Assembly (NCBI GenBank): GCA_964019335.1
Contig: OZ025674.1
Span: 124,001 to 188,000, forward strand
Reading direction: 5' to 3'
DNA: 64,000 bases
From: Diplonema japonicum
Taxonomy: Eukaryota > Euglenozoa > Diplonemea > Diplonemida > Diplonemidae
Positions 19,807 to 30,171 of the stretch are shown here, piece after piece. The translations under genes were made by a program, and so were the position numbers. Below the pieces are notes generated by a model that searched no databases, had not been told where the DNA came from, and saw nothing but the letters and a program-made list of their open reading frames with translations. The first letter of the stretch is position 1. Every line of letters begins with the position of its first letter.

Positions 19807-20200
19807 CCCTTTTAAATTACCTTTTATGGAGACCGGTGCGTGTCCGTCCACGAACGGTTGGTGGAAGGGTCTCCAGGCGAGGAAGCCCTTGATCGCCTTT
19901 AGGATGAGACGGGTCGTTAGCGGTGCGATGTTTACTGTGCATCCGATTGTGTGGGGGAAGAAGCTGGACGAGCGGATGAGGATGCTAAGAAACGGGCGAG
20001 GATGATCCAGACATATCTAGTGAATGTAAGAGAAGAGTGCGAGGTTACTCACCTGCAACCCGTGGGATGAGGTCAAAACTGGGAATCAGCATGCTGTTCC
20101 AACAGAGGCGTCTTTAAAGTCGAATGGAGCGTCGGGCTTGATCCTGAAGTTCCACTTGAAGAGCGTCCTCCTGGTTAAGAGGCCTGCGATGAAACTTTAT
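19807..20200. other. GC-rich, coding-like island of unresolved strand
   Basis: Unlike the other spacers this stretch has gene-like composition and almost no homopolymers. On +, an ATG at 19826 opens 59 codons (METGACPSTNGWWKG, then MRRVVSGAMFTVHPIVWGKK). A second + frame overlapping its end is open to 20069 (KKRARMIQTYLVN). The - strand also has open stretches and a GTGAGT..ACTAG pair. No reading gives one clean gene. It may be a frameshifted small gene, a gene relic, or the 3' UTR of the ankyrin gene. Confidence 0.3.
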
Positions 20201-20371
20201 CGATTTTCTTCCTTTTTTCTCTCTTTTTTTTTCTTTTCCACAACGTAAATATCTGATTTAAAGCGCCTGCGCGGGACGTTTCTTCCGCCACATATGGCTT
20301 TTGCTTTTCTTTTCGGCTTGGGTAGTGATATTTCCTCTTCGTCTTGAAGCAACCCCCCAGGGCCAACCACC

Positions 20372-20851
20372 ATGTCCTCCCCACCCAAGTTGGTGTTTGT
20401 GAGCAAAGACGCATTGGCAAGCGGTGGGTGGGCCGACACGAGGATGGCACTGCCCCCCTCTGTCAGGAAAGATGTGAGAGAGTATAAAGACGCGGAGGAA
20501 CTCGCAGGGAAGATGATCGAGAGGTCCAAGGTACCGCAGGTGCACGGGCTTAGCATCGCTGAGGCGGAGGAGCAGGCAAAAAACATTCTAAGACACTACA
20601 AAGGGAGTAGCAGGGTAGCCTACGCCACGACCCACTCGTTGATCGCAGAGAAGCACCAGCTGCTCATTCGTTTGGAGGAGATAAACGCGGAACTGTGCAG
20701 AAGGGAGAACAACAGAGCGGTCTTCGGCAGCAGAACGGATGGCCCGAGAAGGGCGGCCATCATCGTGTGGCGGGCCCTTCGAAACGCGTTGCTGTTTATA
20801 CACTTAGCAAGGCAAGGGAAACGAAGGAAAAAACGTGTATACATGTACTAG
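20372..20851 (+). CDS. Unknown helical protein, 159 aa
   Basis: The start MSSPPKLVFVSKD follows a pyrimidine stretch and CCCCCCAG at 20360. The middle is charged and helical (EYKDAEELAGKMIERSK, LIAEKHQLLIRLEEINAEL), probably a short coiled coil. The C-terminus has a mildly hydrophobic segment (IVWRALRNALLFIHLA) and a basic end (GKRRKKRVYMY). No family is recognised. It sits 76 nt before the next gene, separated by a pyrimidine tract and AG, as expected for separate trans-spliced messages. Confidence 0.6.
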   Translation: MSSPPKLVFVSKDALASGGWADTRMALPPSVRKDVREYKDAEELAGKMIERSKVPQVHGLSIAEAEEQAKNILRHYKGSSRVAYATTHSLIAEKHQLLIRLEEINAELCRRENNRAVFGSRTDGPRRAAIIVWRALRNALLFIHLARQGKRRKKRVYMY

Positions 20852-20927
20852 TTTAGAAGCTTTTATTAACTCGGTCTCTTCTTTTTCACTACAAATAAGG
20901 AGGGCGGGAAAAAAAAAGAAAAAAAAA

Positions 20928-21389
20928 ATGGGTATCGAAGGCAAAGCACAGATGTCTGGAGGCGCCAGCACCGTCGTGAGGAAGGGGGCGGGTGCCGTTA
21001 AGAGCAGGAAACAGGGTTTGGAAGCTGTTTCGGGAGCGAGCGTGAAAATTGTGAGGAAGAACAACTCGGTGAACGTCAAGAAGAGGATGACAGCGTTGAT
21101 GACCTACGTGGAGGAGAAGGACAAAGGGCTCTACACAGGCGTTCAGGAAATGATGGGGAGAGAGAGTGTGGGAACCCCTGTGCGCACGCCCCTGCGCACA
21201 AAGCCCCGTACAAGGCTGTCAATTAACTCTACTGTTTATTCCCCCGGCATGACCAAGCCAGCCCCTGATAGGCTCTCTGGGCTCCAATCCTTTGCCAAAC
21301 TCAGCACCCCTATCCAGGTGCGTTCCAAAGGAAAACCACTCATCACTGAACGATTCACCTCGCTGCAACAGTTCGTCACTGAAGAGTGA
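20928..21389 (+). CDS. Unknown basic protein, 153 aa
   Basis: The start MGIEGKAQ lies just after an A run, downstream of a CACTACAAATAAG acceptor-like site. The protein is Lys/Arg/Ser/Thr-rich with TP-rich repeats (GTPVRTPLRTKPRTR) and two related motifs, RLSGLQSFAKLSTP and RFTSLQQFVTEE, near the end. It is probably largely disordered. The TP and SP sites are typical of phosphorylated cytoskeletal or nuclear proteins, but that is inference. Function unknown. Confidence 0.6.
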   Translation: MGIEGKAQMSGGASTVVRKGAGAVKSRKQGLEAVSGASVKIVRKNNSVNVKKRMTALMTYVEEKDKGLYTGVQEMMGRESVGTPVRTPLRTKPRTRLSINSTVYSPGMTKPAPDRLSGLQSFAKLSTPIQVRSKGKPLITERFTSLQQFVTEE

Positions 21390-22094
21390 AGCAACAAAAC
21401 AAAAATACAAAACAAAAAAAAAAAAAAAAAAAAAAAAAAAGAAATCTGCGTTTCTTTGACTATCAATGACGCTGCTCCACATGGATCTGAAAGAATTATT
21501 ATTTTTTAAATTTTTTTTCCCTCAAGAATGCAAATGGTCATCTGATCCAAAAAGAATACCAAAGAACCAAAATAAAAAAAAGGGGGAGGGGAGTCTTCCC
21601 CCCTTTTATTTTTCCGGAGTATTTTCTTTTTTGTGGTCGGGGAAAGGTACTCTCCATACCTGCTGGGACGCTAGTGGGAGCCAATGAAGGGTGCCACTTG
21701 CCTGAAGAGATTGGCACTTGGAGGAGTCGCAAGATTAGATCGAAACTGGGAGATACCTAGTACTGACCATACCCCCTCCCTTTTTAGGGCATGCGGCTTT
21801 CGCTTTAGGAGTTTGCATGTTGATTTGAGTTTTTTAGTGTTTCTTTTTTGTTGTCCAAGGATGTAGGTGGCAAGAAAGAAGAAGGGAAAAAAAAAAGTGA
21901 TACATGTGCTTGAGCTATTTTCTTTTTTGTGCTGACTTTCTCCCTCCTCCCCCTTCCCCAGTTTTCTTTTCTTTCCGATTTTCATTACCCCCCCCCACCG
22001 AATTCTCCATATTTGTAGCAAAACAAACAACAGGAGGGGGGCAGAGGTCTGTCATGATTTGCTAGAACTTAGAGGAAAAAAAAAAAAAAAAAGA
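21390..22094. other. Intergenic spacer with one repeat copy
   Basis: A run at 21413-21440, mixed low complexity, and the second copy of the dispersed repeat at 21711-21763. No convincing gene. Confidence 0.55.
21711..21763 (+). repeat. Dispersed repeat, copy 2 of pair with 9.7 kb
   Basis: Shares GCAC-TGGAGGAGT-GCAA and GAAACTGGGAGATACC with 9670-9724, same orientation. The flanks differ, so this is a dispersed rather than tandem repeat. Confidence 0.5.
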
Positions 22095-22314
22095 ATGGGT
22101 GCTAAAAAAGTAAAAATAAACACAAATAAGGGCACCCCTGCCCCACCGACCGGTGAACGTGGGGTGCTGGGATTCATGGCTGATATGGCGGATCCCTTTG
22201 GGCTGTTACACAGAGTTGTATGCACAAGTAAAAAGAAAAAAAAATATATAGGTTACACCGGAATACACATTAGTTCTGAACAAGAAGTCGATGACTGCCG
22301 ACCAGACGCACTGA
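22095..22314 (+). CDS. Small spliced protein, 61 aa
   Basis: Exons 22095..22217 and 22252..22314. The 34-nt intron starts GTATGC, is A-rich and ends TATATAG. Unspliced, the frame runs into low-complexity Lys/Phe. Spliced, it reads FGLLHRVV joined to TPEYTLVLNKK and stops at TGA 22312. The N-terminus is basic (MGAKKVKINTNKG), then Pro-rich, then MADMADPFG. No domain is recognised. The GTAT donor and short length match the other introns here, which is the main support. Confidence 0.55.
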
Positions 22315-22482
22315 ATTTCCTTTTTTTAAAAGTTTTTTTTTCTCCTTTTCTTTTTTTTATTTTGGTCTTTCCACGTTACACGTACAGATTTTCATAGGGG
22401 CTTTTCTTTTTTTTTTTTCTTCTTTTTTTTTTCCTAAGTTTTAAGTTCGATAGACCATTTTTTGTCGTCTTCCAGAGGGGGG

Positions 22483-22532
<50 letters not shown>
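22483..22532 (+). repeat. 50-nt poly(A) tract abutting a start codon
   Basis: Fifty consecutive A whose last base is the A of the ATG at 22532. It lies downstream of the pyrimidine/AG regions at 22400-22475, so it would be in the mature 5' leader unless the acceptor is directly at the ATG. Confidence 0.6.
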
Positions 22533-22534
<2 letters not shown>

Positions 22535-23020
22535 TCGTTGTGGAAACGCGAGATGCTGCAACAACGCAACAATTGGGCACTGCAAAGGAACCCAAAATTA
22601 GACAAGTTTGCGGGGCCCTTGGAGGTGGCTCCGGGGATTACTTGGAGATCAGTGATGAAGTTCAACCTGTTCCTGATGGGGCTGGCAGGGATCATTTCTT
22701 ACGCGAACAACAGGGCGTACCAGAAGGTCTACTCAGAGAGACGAGCAAACGTAACCCAGCACAATAAACAAACAAAAGACCTTCTCAAAGAAGGTGCGGA
22801 AGACAAGGTGCAGCTCACCACTCGAGACCGACTCAACGCCATGCTGGACCAAGTACAAAAGGATACTGGTGACTGGAACCCGGACAAACTTGTCAACATC
22901 CCCATCCAACGACCAGAAGAGGGACTGACAGTTGACAATCTAAGAGAGAGCGCCATTGGGTTTGAAGCTGCTGCTGGAAACTCCGCTTTGGCAGACAGAA
23001 TTGAGAAAATGAAAAAATAA
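22532..23020 (+). CDS. Single-pass membrane protein, 162 aa
   Basis: Starts MSLWKREMLQQRNNW directly after a 50-nt A run. One hydrophobic segment near residues 42-60 (VMKFNLFLMGLAGIISYA) is followed by a charged helical domain (RRANVTQHNKQTKDLLKEG) and an acidic/hydrophobic tail. The layout resembles a mitochondrial inner-membrane subunit with one span, but no family is recognised. An upstream acceptor candidate is TTCGATAG near 22453. Confidence 0.6.
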
Positions 23021-23114
23021 GGGGTCATTTCATTTCTTCCCCCCCCCCCCCCTTTCAATGTTCTTCTTTTTCTTTTTTTTTTTGCACACCGTCAGGGGGT
23101 GGGTGGGGGGAGAA

Positions 23115-23513
23115 ATGCACATCCCAACTGCCCTTGCCACACTGCACCTCTCTTCCCTCTTGGGGCTAACTGAAAAAAACTTACGGAAACGATATCTGGC
23201 GGCAGCCTTCGAGTGGCACCCTGACAAAGGCGATGGCACCGACTGCCTCCACCGCGAGGCCATGTTCAAGAAAGTCACCGATGCTTATGAAACCCTGCAG
23301 GTGGAGGTAGCGAAACAACCTGTCCCGCAGAAGTACTCGGGGAACCCCTTGCAGCTTTTCCAAGATTTAGCGGGGGAGTACCTGAACACGTACGAAGGCC
23401 TCGGCATCAGGGTGAAGGTGAGGGTCAAAGAGAACGGTGTGCCTGGGCCATGGTCCGACGTAGGCGTCGGGGTGGTACGAAAGGGTGAAATCGTGCAAGA
23501 AGACTTAGATTAA
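23115..23513 (+). CDS. J-domain (DnaJ-like) protein
   Basis: 132 residues. The ATG at 23115 follows an acceptor ACCGTCAG at 23094; an in-frame ATG at 23058 lies upstream of that AG and within the pyrimidine tract. Residues ~8-66 form a J domain: SLLGLTEKNLRKRYLAAAF, then the catalytic-loop HPDKG, then FKKVTDAYETLQ. The HPD tripeptide that stimulates Hsp70 ATPase is intact. No G/F or zinc-finger region, so it is a class C (type III) co-chaperone. The last ~60 residues are a beta-like extension of unknown role. Confidence 0.8.
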   Translation: MHIPTALATLHLSSLLGLTEKNLRKRYLAAAFEWHPDKGDGTDCLHREAMFKKVTDAYETLQVEVAKQPVPQKYSGNPLQLFQDLAGEYLNTYEGLGIRVKVRVKENGVPGPWSDVGVGVVRKGEIVQEDLD

Positions 23514-23610
23514 TCCTTTTTTCCATAATTCTATTTTTTTCTTTTTTTTTTTTAACACGTTTTTTATCTTAAAACTTTTAAAAAAAAGGGTCCCTCCCCA
23601 AAAACGAAAA

Positions 23611-26600
23611 ATGGGGGAAAATGTGGTTAGCCATGGTTTGAAGGAAGGGGAGCACCTTGCCCCAACCCGATCTGGCAAGTCTATAAGCCCAGTGACACCG
23701 AAGTTGGGAGGAAGTCCGGGGTTTTCACCTTCTTTCAGGGGCATTGGCGTGTCAAGCCAGTCTCTTTTAAAACCGTTGCACCCTCTTCCACCAGTCATCG
23801 ACCCACCGCTAGGCTTGCCAGAGTTCAGCAGGTTTCAACAGATGCTGTGCTGCAGGGTGGTGCAGAAGATCACAACCCGCAATAAAAAACAACGGAGAGT
23901 TCTTGTCATACACAACCTGGGGATGTACTTGTGTGAAGTGAACAATCACGTGAGGAGGGAGGTGCACGTCGGCGAAATCACGCATTTTTACAGACAAGAA
24001 ACGTCGAAAAAAGGCACCCCTCGAGACCTGTTCGTAATGGACTCCAAGTCGGAACCCTCCATTTTGTTCGAGCAAGCTGCCGACCAAGCAAATGCAAACC
24101 ACGACATCGATGAAATCGCGACTATTTTGAACCTGTGCCGCCTGCACTGTGGGAAGCCTGCCTTGAAAGTCGAACACATCCCGCAGCACGTTGGGGTGAA
24201 GGGCCTGCGAGAGAAAGGATCTTTCGAGAAGGGTGTTCTTTACCAAACACCCGACCGGAAAATGAGACGGAGAAAGTTTGAAGAAGCAGAGGCCCGCACC
24301 ATGCTTCCGAAACGGATGTCGCTGAACCTAACCCCCGCCGACATCGCACCACTAACCATCTTGAAGGTACCGCCTGAGCTTCACGCTCAGCTCGCCCCTG
24401 TTTTCAAGGACACCGAGTGCCGAGTATATTTCTTTGAACGTGTGAATAAAATAGGCCACGGTCTTGTGCTCAACGTGAAGCGGCTTATCGTCGTCACGCA
24501 TGAGGCGCTCTGGCAGCTCACGCCTCCTGACCCCTCGTCCTCTTTGAAGGACAAGGTGAACCGCTGTGTTCCATTGGCTCAGATATCTGAAGTCCGGATG
24601 CACGAGCTGCAGATAGCCATCATAGTACCTGTGCAGTACGACCTGCTTATTGAGGTTTCGGATGTTGATGTGCAGTTGAACTTCAGGAAGGTGATTCAAA
24701 GCGTGAACCCTGCCGTGCGTATCGTTACGAATATCGCGAACATCCGCAGTGGGCTTCGTCTTAGTAAGAAGTGGGCCGAGGAGGAGTGGCGGCAACCTGT
24801 CTTCGTGTCCCCCCTGCGCCTCCCCCCCAAGCCCTGCGTGGTGTCGCCCTCCCCTTCCTCCCGCCAGCACTCCATGCGCGATGAAGAAATGGACAAGCTC
24901 ATCCAACCCCCTCATGCCTACCGCCAAGTCTCCTCAAACAACATCTACAAGTCCGCGTCAAGCAATAGCCCGTACGGGTCTTCGCATCAAGTTCCCATCC
25001 CGCCCGCACTCGAAGAAAAAGATAGGGAGAAAGAAAAGGAAAGAGAAAGGGAAAGAGAAAGAGAAAGAGCGAGGGTGAGGGAGAGGGAAAGGCGGGAGGA
25101 GTACCGGCCTAAACCCATCGAAACACAGCAAGAAACAGACAGCGAGAGCGACACGATGCTGTCGTCTGAGCCCATCACGGACTCTGATGACGACGACGTC
25201 ATGGAAGAGGAGGAAGAAGAAGAGGAAGAAGACGAGGAAGAAACAGCATCGGCTTTGGAGCAGATGGAGAAACCGAAGCAGAAGGTGCCTGTGACAATGT
25301 CGCCGGCTGGGGATGCTAGCAACCCGAAGCTGGGGCTGTCGGTCATGGAGCTTCCGCCCACGGAGGAGAACCAATCGCCGCAGCAGTTGGTGTCGCACAT
25401 CTCGCCCTCGCCGCTTATGGTACCCGGCACGACATACGGAGAGGAACCATCCCTCGAGCAGCAAGGCTATGTGTCTCCTGGGATAGCACCACCGAGCATT
25501 GGGTCACCGTCAGTGCGGGGCAGCAGCACACACATCCCACCCACCACACACGCCCATCTGACTGCGGAGGATGTGCGAGCTGTCATCTTCAACTTCTACC
25601 AAACACGGCACAAGATGTACTCCAAACGCGTCGAGCAAGTCGACAGGATCATGAGCCGCAACAAGGGGTCCGAGGCAACCCTCTTGCGGAACTTCCAAAT
25701 CAAATACCAAGACTACGACTTTTACTCTGGCATTCCCCATGAAGGGAGGGCCTCCCTTCCTTCTTTCAACAAGGCCGTTGGAAAGCTCCCCCCCCATGCG
25801 CTGTCCAGCATAGCCGATCAGGCCGAGGACTGTTTGAAGACTAATTCCACACCGCAAAAAGAACACCTTAAAACTGACCAGTCATCACCCGCACTTGATG
25901 GTCTAACTACGAAGCTCGAGAAGCTGGATGAGAAGTTCAACGGGCTGTTGGAGAAGCTAGATGAACAGCAAAAGAAAGAAGAAGTGAGGGAGAAGGTGGT
26001 TGAGAGAGAGCAAGAAAAGGAAAGGGAGGAACGAGAAAAGAAAGCAAGGGAAAAAGCAGAACAGGAAGAAAAGGAAGAAAAAGAACGACTGGAAAAAGAA
26101 GAACGGGAAAAAATTGAGGAAAGGGAAAGAGAAAGGGAAAGAGAGAGAGAGAGGGAAAAAGAGAAGGAGAAGGAAAAGGAACGAGAGAAACCCGTGGTAC
26201 CACCCTTGTCACTAGGGAAGCCGAGTGTCGACGTGCCGTCGATAATATTAACGAGTCCTGGGAAGGAAGACAAGGAGGAGGAAAAGGAAGACGAAAAAGA
26301 TGACGAAAAGGAAGACGCCGAAAAAGATGACGAAAAAGAGGAGGAAAAGGAAGAAGAAGATGACAAGGGGAAAATGATAGAGCTGAAGTTTGAGATGCGA
26401 CGGCTGCAGAGCCAAATCAAAACCCTGACAGACGAGAACAACGAGTGGGCGTTGAAGCACCACAAGATGGAGGAGATGACAAAACAGAGAGAGACGAAAA
26501 CCAGCGCCACCCAGTGTGTGGGGAGTGAAGAGGATTCGATGTCAAGTCTTCCCAGGGCTCGGAGGATTTCTCTGAATTCACCCCAAATCGTCCTTGTTGG

Positions 26601-28255
26601 TGCCGGGGCAGGAGGAGGTGAACCCGCCGACGCCCGAAGGTACGGATCAACACCCCGCCTCGTCACCCAGGACTCCACCGCCTCCCCTTTGCTCTCTGTC
26701 TCCACTGACTCCGAACTCGAAAAAGTCCCTCCTACCTCCAGCCGGCAACGGTACTCCGTTGGCAACACCCCCCGCCCCGCAGTTACAATAGAACCCCCTC
26801 TTGGCAACGTGTCCCCCCGTGGTGCGCGCTCCCCCCAGCCCGAACCCAAGCAACCGCTTTACGCATCACCCCAGGTGTCAAGCAGACGTCTTCTCGTATG
26901 TTGCGCTTTAAAGGAATCTTTTCTAAATACAACAGGACTCCCCCCCCACGGCCACCATCCCTGTTGATGAGAAGCCACTCGACACATCGCTTGGAAAGGC
27001 TAAGGTGCCTTTAGGTGACATCGTGGACCCCAGGCGGATACAAAACCTTAAGTATGCTCCACACGGGTTAAAACGTAAGCCCCTCTTTTTTAACAGAACC
27101 GCATTGCTTGAGCTGGTGTCGCAGCAGGAGAGGACGATGTCACCGGGTGTGACGACAGCAACGGAGGAGAGCGATGTTACGGCTGCAAGGAAGCAGGATA
27201 TGACCCCGCTGACACCTGAGAGGGCCGGGGGAGGTTTTGTTGGGTTACCCCCCCCTCCGCCGCCGAGTCTCACGTCACCTGCTTTGGCGAGGAAGGAGAA
27301 GAAGGTTGTGAAAACACCGAACCCAAACCCACCATTGGTTCTTCTACCACAGGACTTGGAAAACCCTGTTTTTGCAGACCCGATCCCGTATGCGCCGCTG
27401 ACGCCGACAGAGGCTGTTGAGGAGGAGCCCGACACACCGCCACCTCAGGTCCACAACATGATGAGACCGTCGCTGCAGTCTTATCAGTCTTATAGAAAAG
27501 AGGAAGACGAAGACAGGTACAGGTCGCCCTCCGACGCAGGGACAGTCACGAGCACGTCGACAGCCAGCTACACCAAGACCTTCGGGCTGCAGGCGCTGGT
27601 GGTGATGGAGGACACCTCGTACACTGACACAGCGAAACATATGAAAAATTTCCTTGAACGCAGAGGATACGTGGTGGGGGTGTGCGAAGGACGGCATTAT
27701 GCTAAACGGGCAATCCGCATGGTTGAACAGGCACAGCCAGGAGACACACTGTTCCTCTCTTACATGGGAGTAGCAAAGGAACGGGTAGGACTCCTAGGGC
27801 TCCTGAGCAGGGCCGCAACCGGGACAACTATTATTCTACTAGTGGACTCAACCTTCGGGAAAATGGAAGGTGTTGGCCTGCCGTACTCCCTGCAGTACAA
27901 GGGCGATGTGCTTGGGGTGGCTACCAACCTGTCACAACAGAGTGCCTGCTACGCGGTGACATCTTCCTTCAGCGATGTGGCCAAGATAGGCTCCTTAAGC
28001 ATGGCGTTCATCAAGTCTTGTAACAAGCGAGGTGCCGGGGTGCCCATTGGGAAGCTTATCAAAGACCTGCTTGCTACCACCCGCCACCATGTCACTGTTA
28101 GTTGTAATGTTGCATTTACGGACTCAAGTGTGTTGCCTTTGGTGCCGTCAGATGTTGAATCCTGCAGTGCTTCCGTCCCCGACACGATGTTGGACTCTCG
28201 TGGGTATCGCTCTATGGAATGGGAGTCGGTGCAAGGTCTCACCCCAAAACCTTGA
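23611..28255 (+). CDS. PH-like/coiled-coil protein with inactive metacaspase-like domain (3 exons)
   Basis: Exons 23611..26895, 26936..27051 and 27097..28255 encode 1519 residues. Introns are 40 nt (GTATGT) and 45 nt (GTATGC..TTAACAG). Two PH-like regions lie at ~75-180 (RVLVIHNLGMYLCEV) and ~235-375 (KRLIVVTHEALWQL, LLIEVSDVDVQLNF). Arg/Glu and Lys/Glu repeats and acidic tracts follow at ~468-548, ~770-862 and ~882-920, around a helical block at ~649-700. Residues ~1294-1475 resemble a metacaspase p20: LVVMEDTSY, KHMKNFLERRGY, QPGDTLFLSYMG, LLVDSTFGKMEGVGLPY and IGSLSMAFIK. SGHG reads YMGVA and DSCHSG reads DSTFGK, so the His and Cys are both lost. A membrane/cytoskeleton scaffold with a pseudoprotease head is inferred. 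Confidence 0.75.
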
Positions 28256-28321
28256 AGGGATAAAGAACTGAAACTTTTAAAAACCCTTCCCTCCCCTGAC
28301 TCTTAACTTTATCAGGCGTGT

Positions 28322-28363
<42 letters not shown>

Positions 28364-28731
28364 GTTCTAAAACGAGGCGATCGGTAACTTTCTTTGTTTC
28401 CCGTACCCCCCCCCCCCCCCCCCCCCGATCCTGTACATATAGCATTCACCCCCTTAAAAAATGTTTAAAACTGTTTAACTGTGCAAATCTCTTTTTTTTT
28501 TTGTTTCCACGTTTTGGTTTTTTTTTTTTTTTTTTTTTTTGCTTCTGGTTTGTATTTCCCATTCTTTTCTTTTTTTCCACAAGGGTCCTGTAACCAAGTA
28601 TTTTTTTTTTTTTTTTCCCTTTACCCCATCCCTCCACTCGTTCTTCATTCCTCCCCCCCCCAAAAAAAAACTTTATAATCAACAAAACAAAACAATTAAA
28701 AAATAAAAAAGGCGAGGGAAAAAAAAAGAAA
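28256..28731. other. Intergenic spacer, homopolymers
   Basis: T run of 39 (28324-28362), C run of about 18 near 28408-28425, further T runs, then an A-rich leader before the cyclin gene. Confidence 0.6.
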
Positions 28732-29415
28732 ATGGCATGTCCATCGTTGAATGAAATCAAGGCAAGTGGGTCATACCACGTAGTGCTGCCCGTGATCGGA
28801 AAAGTGCTCAAAGAGAGCCTTGTTACAGACACGTTTGGGGAGGCGAGCAGCGACGAGGAAGAGAGGGAGGTCACACTCTTCCACGGCCACATCTCAAAGG
28901 ACACACCGTCGATTGAGAAGTTCCTATACCGGATGTGCTTTTACGGTCAAAGCAGTAAAGAGGTTTTTGTAATGACGTACATCTACCTTCGCAGGTACCA
29001 GGAGAAGACCGGGTGGGCGTTATCTGCTGAGAATGTACACAGGTTGGTTCTTGCTGCATTTGTGGCAGCGGTGAAAGTGCGTGATGATGTGCATTACTGT
29101 AACAAGTTCTACAGCAGGCTGGGGGGCGTTGCTCTTAAAGAGCTGAACAGGCTGGAGCAAGAGTTTCTCATTTCCTTGGACTTCGATCTTGAGGTTTCGT
29201 CAAAGGAGTACAGCGGTGTGGTTCAGATGTTGAAGAAGCGAGGGGGGCAACCTTCCCCTCCCTCTGTTCCAGCATCGTCTTTCAGGAGAAAGTTGTCGTC
29301 GCTCTCAGCTTCGTCTTACGCCAGCTCGTCATCGGTGCCTCCTTCCCCGACTAGGAGAAGCACTGTCCCGTGTGGTTCGGGAGTGCAGGCGGCCCGGGCC
29401 CGTATGAGTTCATGA
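28732..29415 (+). CDS. PHO80/P-type cyclin
   Basis: 227 residues. The cyclin box is of the PHO80/U-P type: PSIEKFLYRMCFYGQSSKE, YIYLRRYQEKTGWALS, HRLVLAAFVAAVKVRDDVHY and KELNRLEQEFLISLDFDLEV. The conserved DD-Y-N spacing (DDVHYCNKFYSRLGG) is present. Such cyclins (CYC2/CYC7-like in trypanosomes, Pho80/Pcl in fungi) activate CDKs in G1 or nutrient signalling. The C-terminal ~60 residues are Ser/Pro-rich and probably regulatory. It is the last gene before the gene desert. Confidence 0.85.
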   Translation: MACPSLNEIKASGSYHVVLPVIGKVLKESLVTDTFGEASSDEEEREVTLFHGHISKDTPSIEKFLYRMCFYGQSSKEVFVMTYIYLRRYQEKTGWALSAENVHRLVLAAFVAAVKVRDDVHYCNKFYSRLGGVALKELNRLEQEFLISLDFDLEVSSKEYSGVVQMLKKRGGQPSPPSVPASSFRRKLSSLSASSYASSSSVPPSPTRRSTVPCGSGVQAARARMSS

Positions 29416-30135
29416 TTTTTCATGGCGAGAAAAAAAAAAAAAAATCTAAGGTCGTTCTATAAAAAAAAAATTATACCCCCCCCCCCACAATGCTACCACA
29501 GTGATTTTATTAGGTGTAGTCTGATAAGGATCAAAAAACTTTTTTTAAAAAAAAATATATATATATTATTCAAACATACACGAAGCCACCGAAGAACGAG
29601 TCTTTTTTTTTTTTTTTTTTGTTCAAAAAAAAAAAAAAAAAAAAACCCTATATCTATTGCAAGAAAATTGAAATGCCACCCGAGTATTATATTCTTTTTT
29701 TTTTTTCCTCCCAGGGGCAGCAAGACCTTGGGCTGGGTCTAGGTGCGTAACGACACCTCCCCTTAAGCAAGTCATTTTTTAGGAATATCTGTGGCAGGGT
29801 GACGGGGGACGCGAAAAAGGAGGAGACCTGGAGCGACTGTCACCCAGGCACAAAACAGACTCTTAAACTTGACGTACGTAAAAGATCGAATTTTTCCTTC
29901 TCCCCCCCCCCCCTTTTTTTTAAGGACTAGCGTTATATCTCACATTTCCCCCCCTCTTTTTTTTTCTTCTTTTTACTTCGTTCACATCTTTCTTATCTCT
30001 GTTGCAGTTCAGGTTCTGTTTTTCTTCTTTCTTTTTTTTTTCTCTCTCTATGTCCCCTGCAGGGGAGCATCCCAGAGACAGGCACCACGATGCTGTTGTT
30101 TCACTCCTTCATCATACTTTTTTGTTTTTGGTTTT

Positions 30136-30171
<36 letters not shown>

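Noticed and set aside
25818-26849. 343-codon - strand Ser-rich frame
   Set aside because: Complement of Glu/Lys/Arg repeats in the pseudo-metacaspase gene; low complexity.
27074-27096. 22-nt GTAAGC..AACAG intron in the pseudo-metacaspase gene
   Set aside because: The longer GTATGC..AACAG choice (27052-27096, 45 nt) fits the donor rule and keeps the frame; the short one breaks it.
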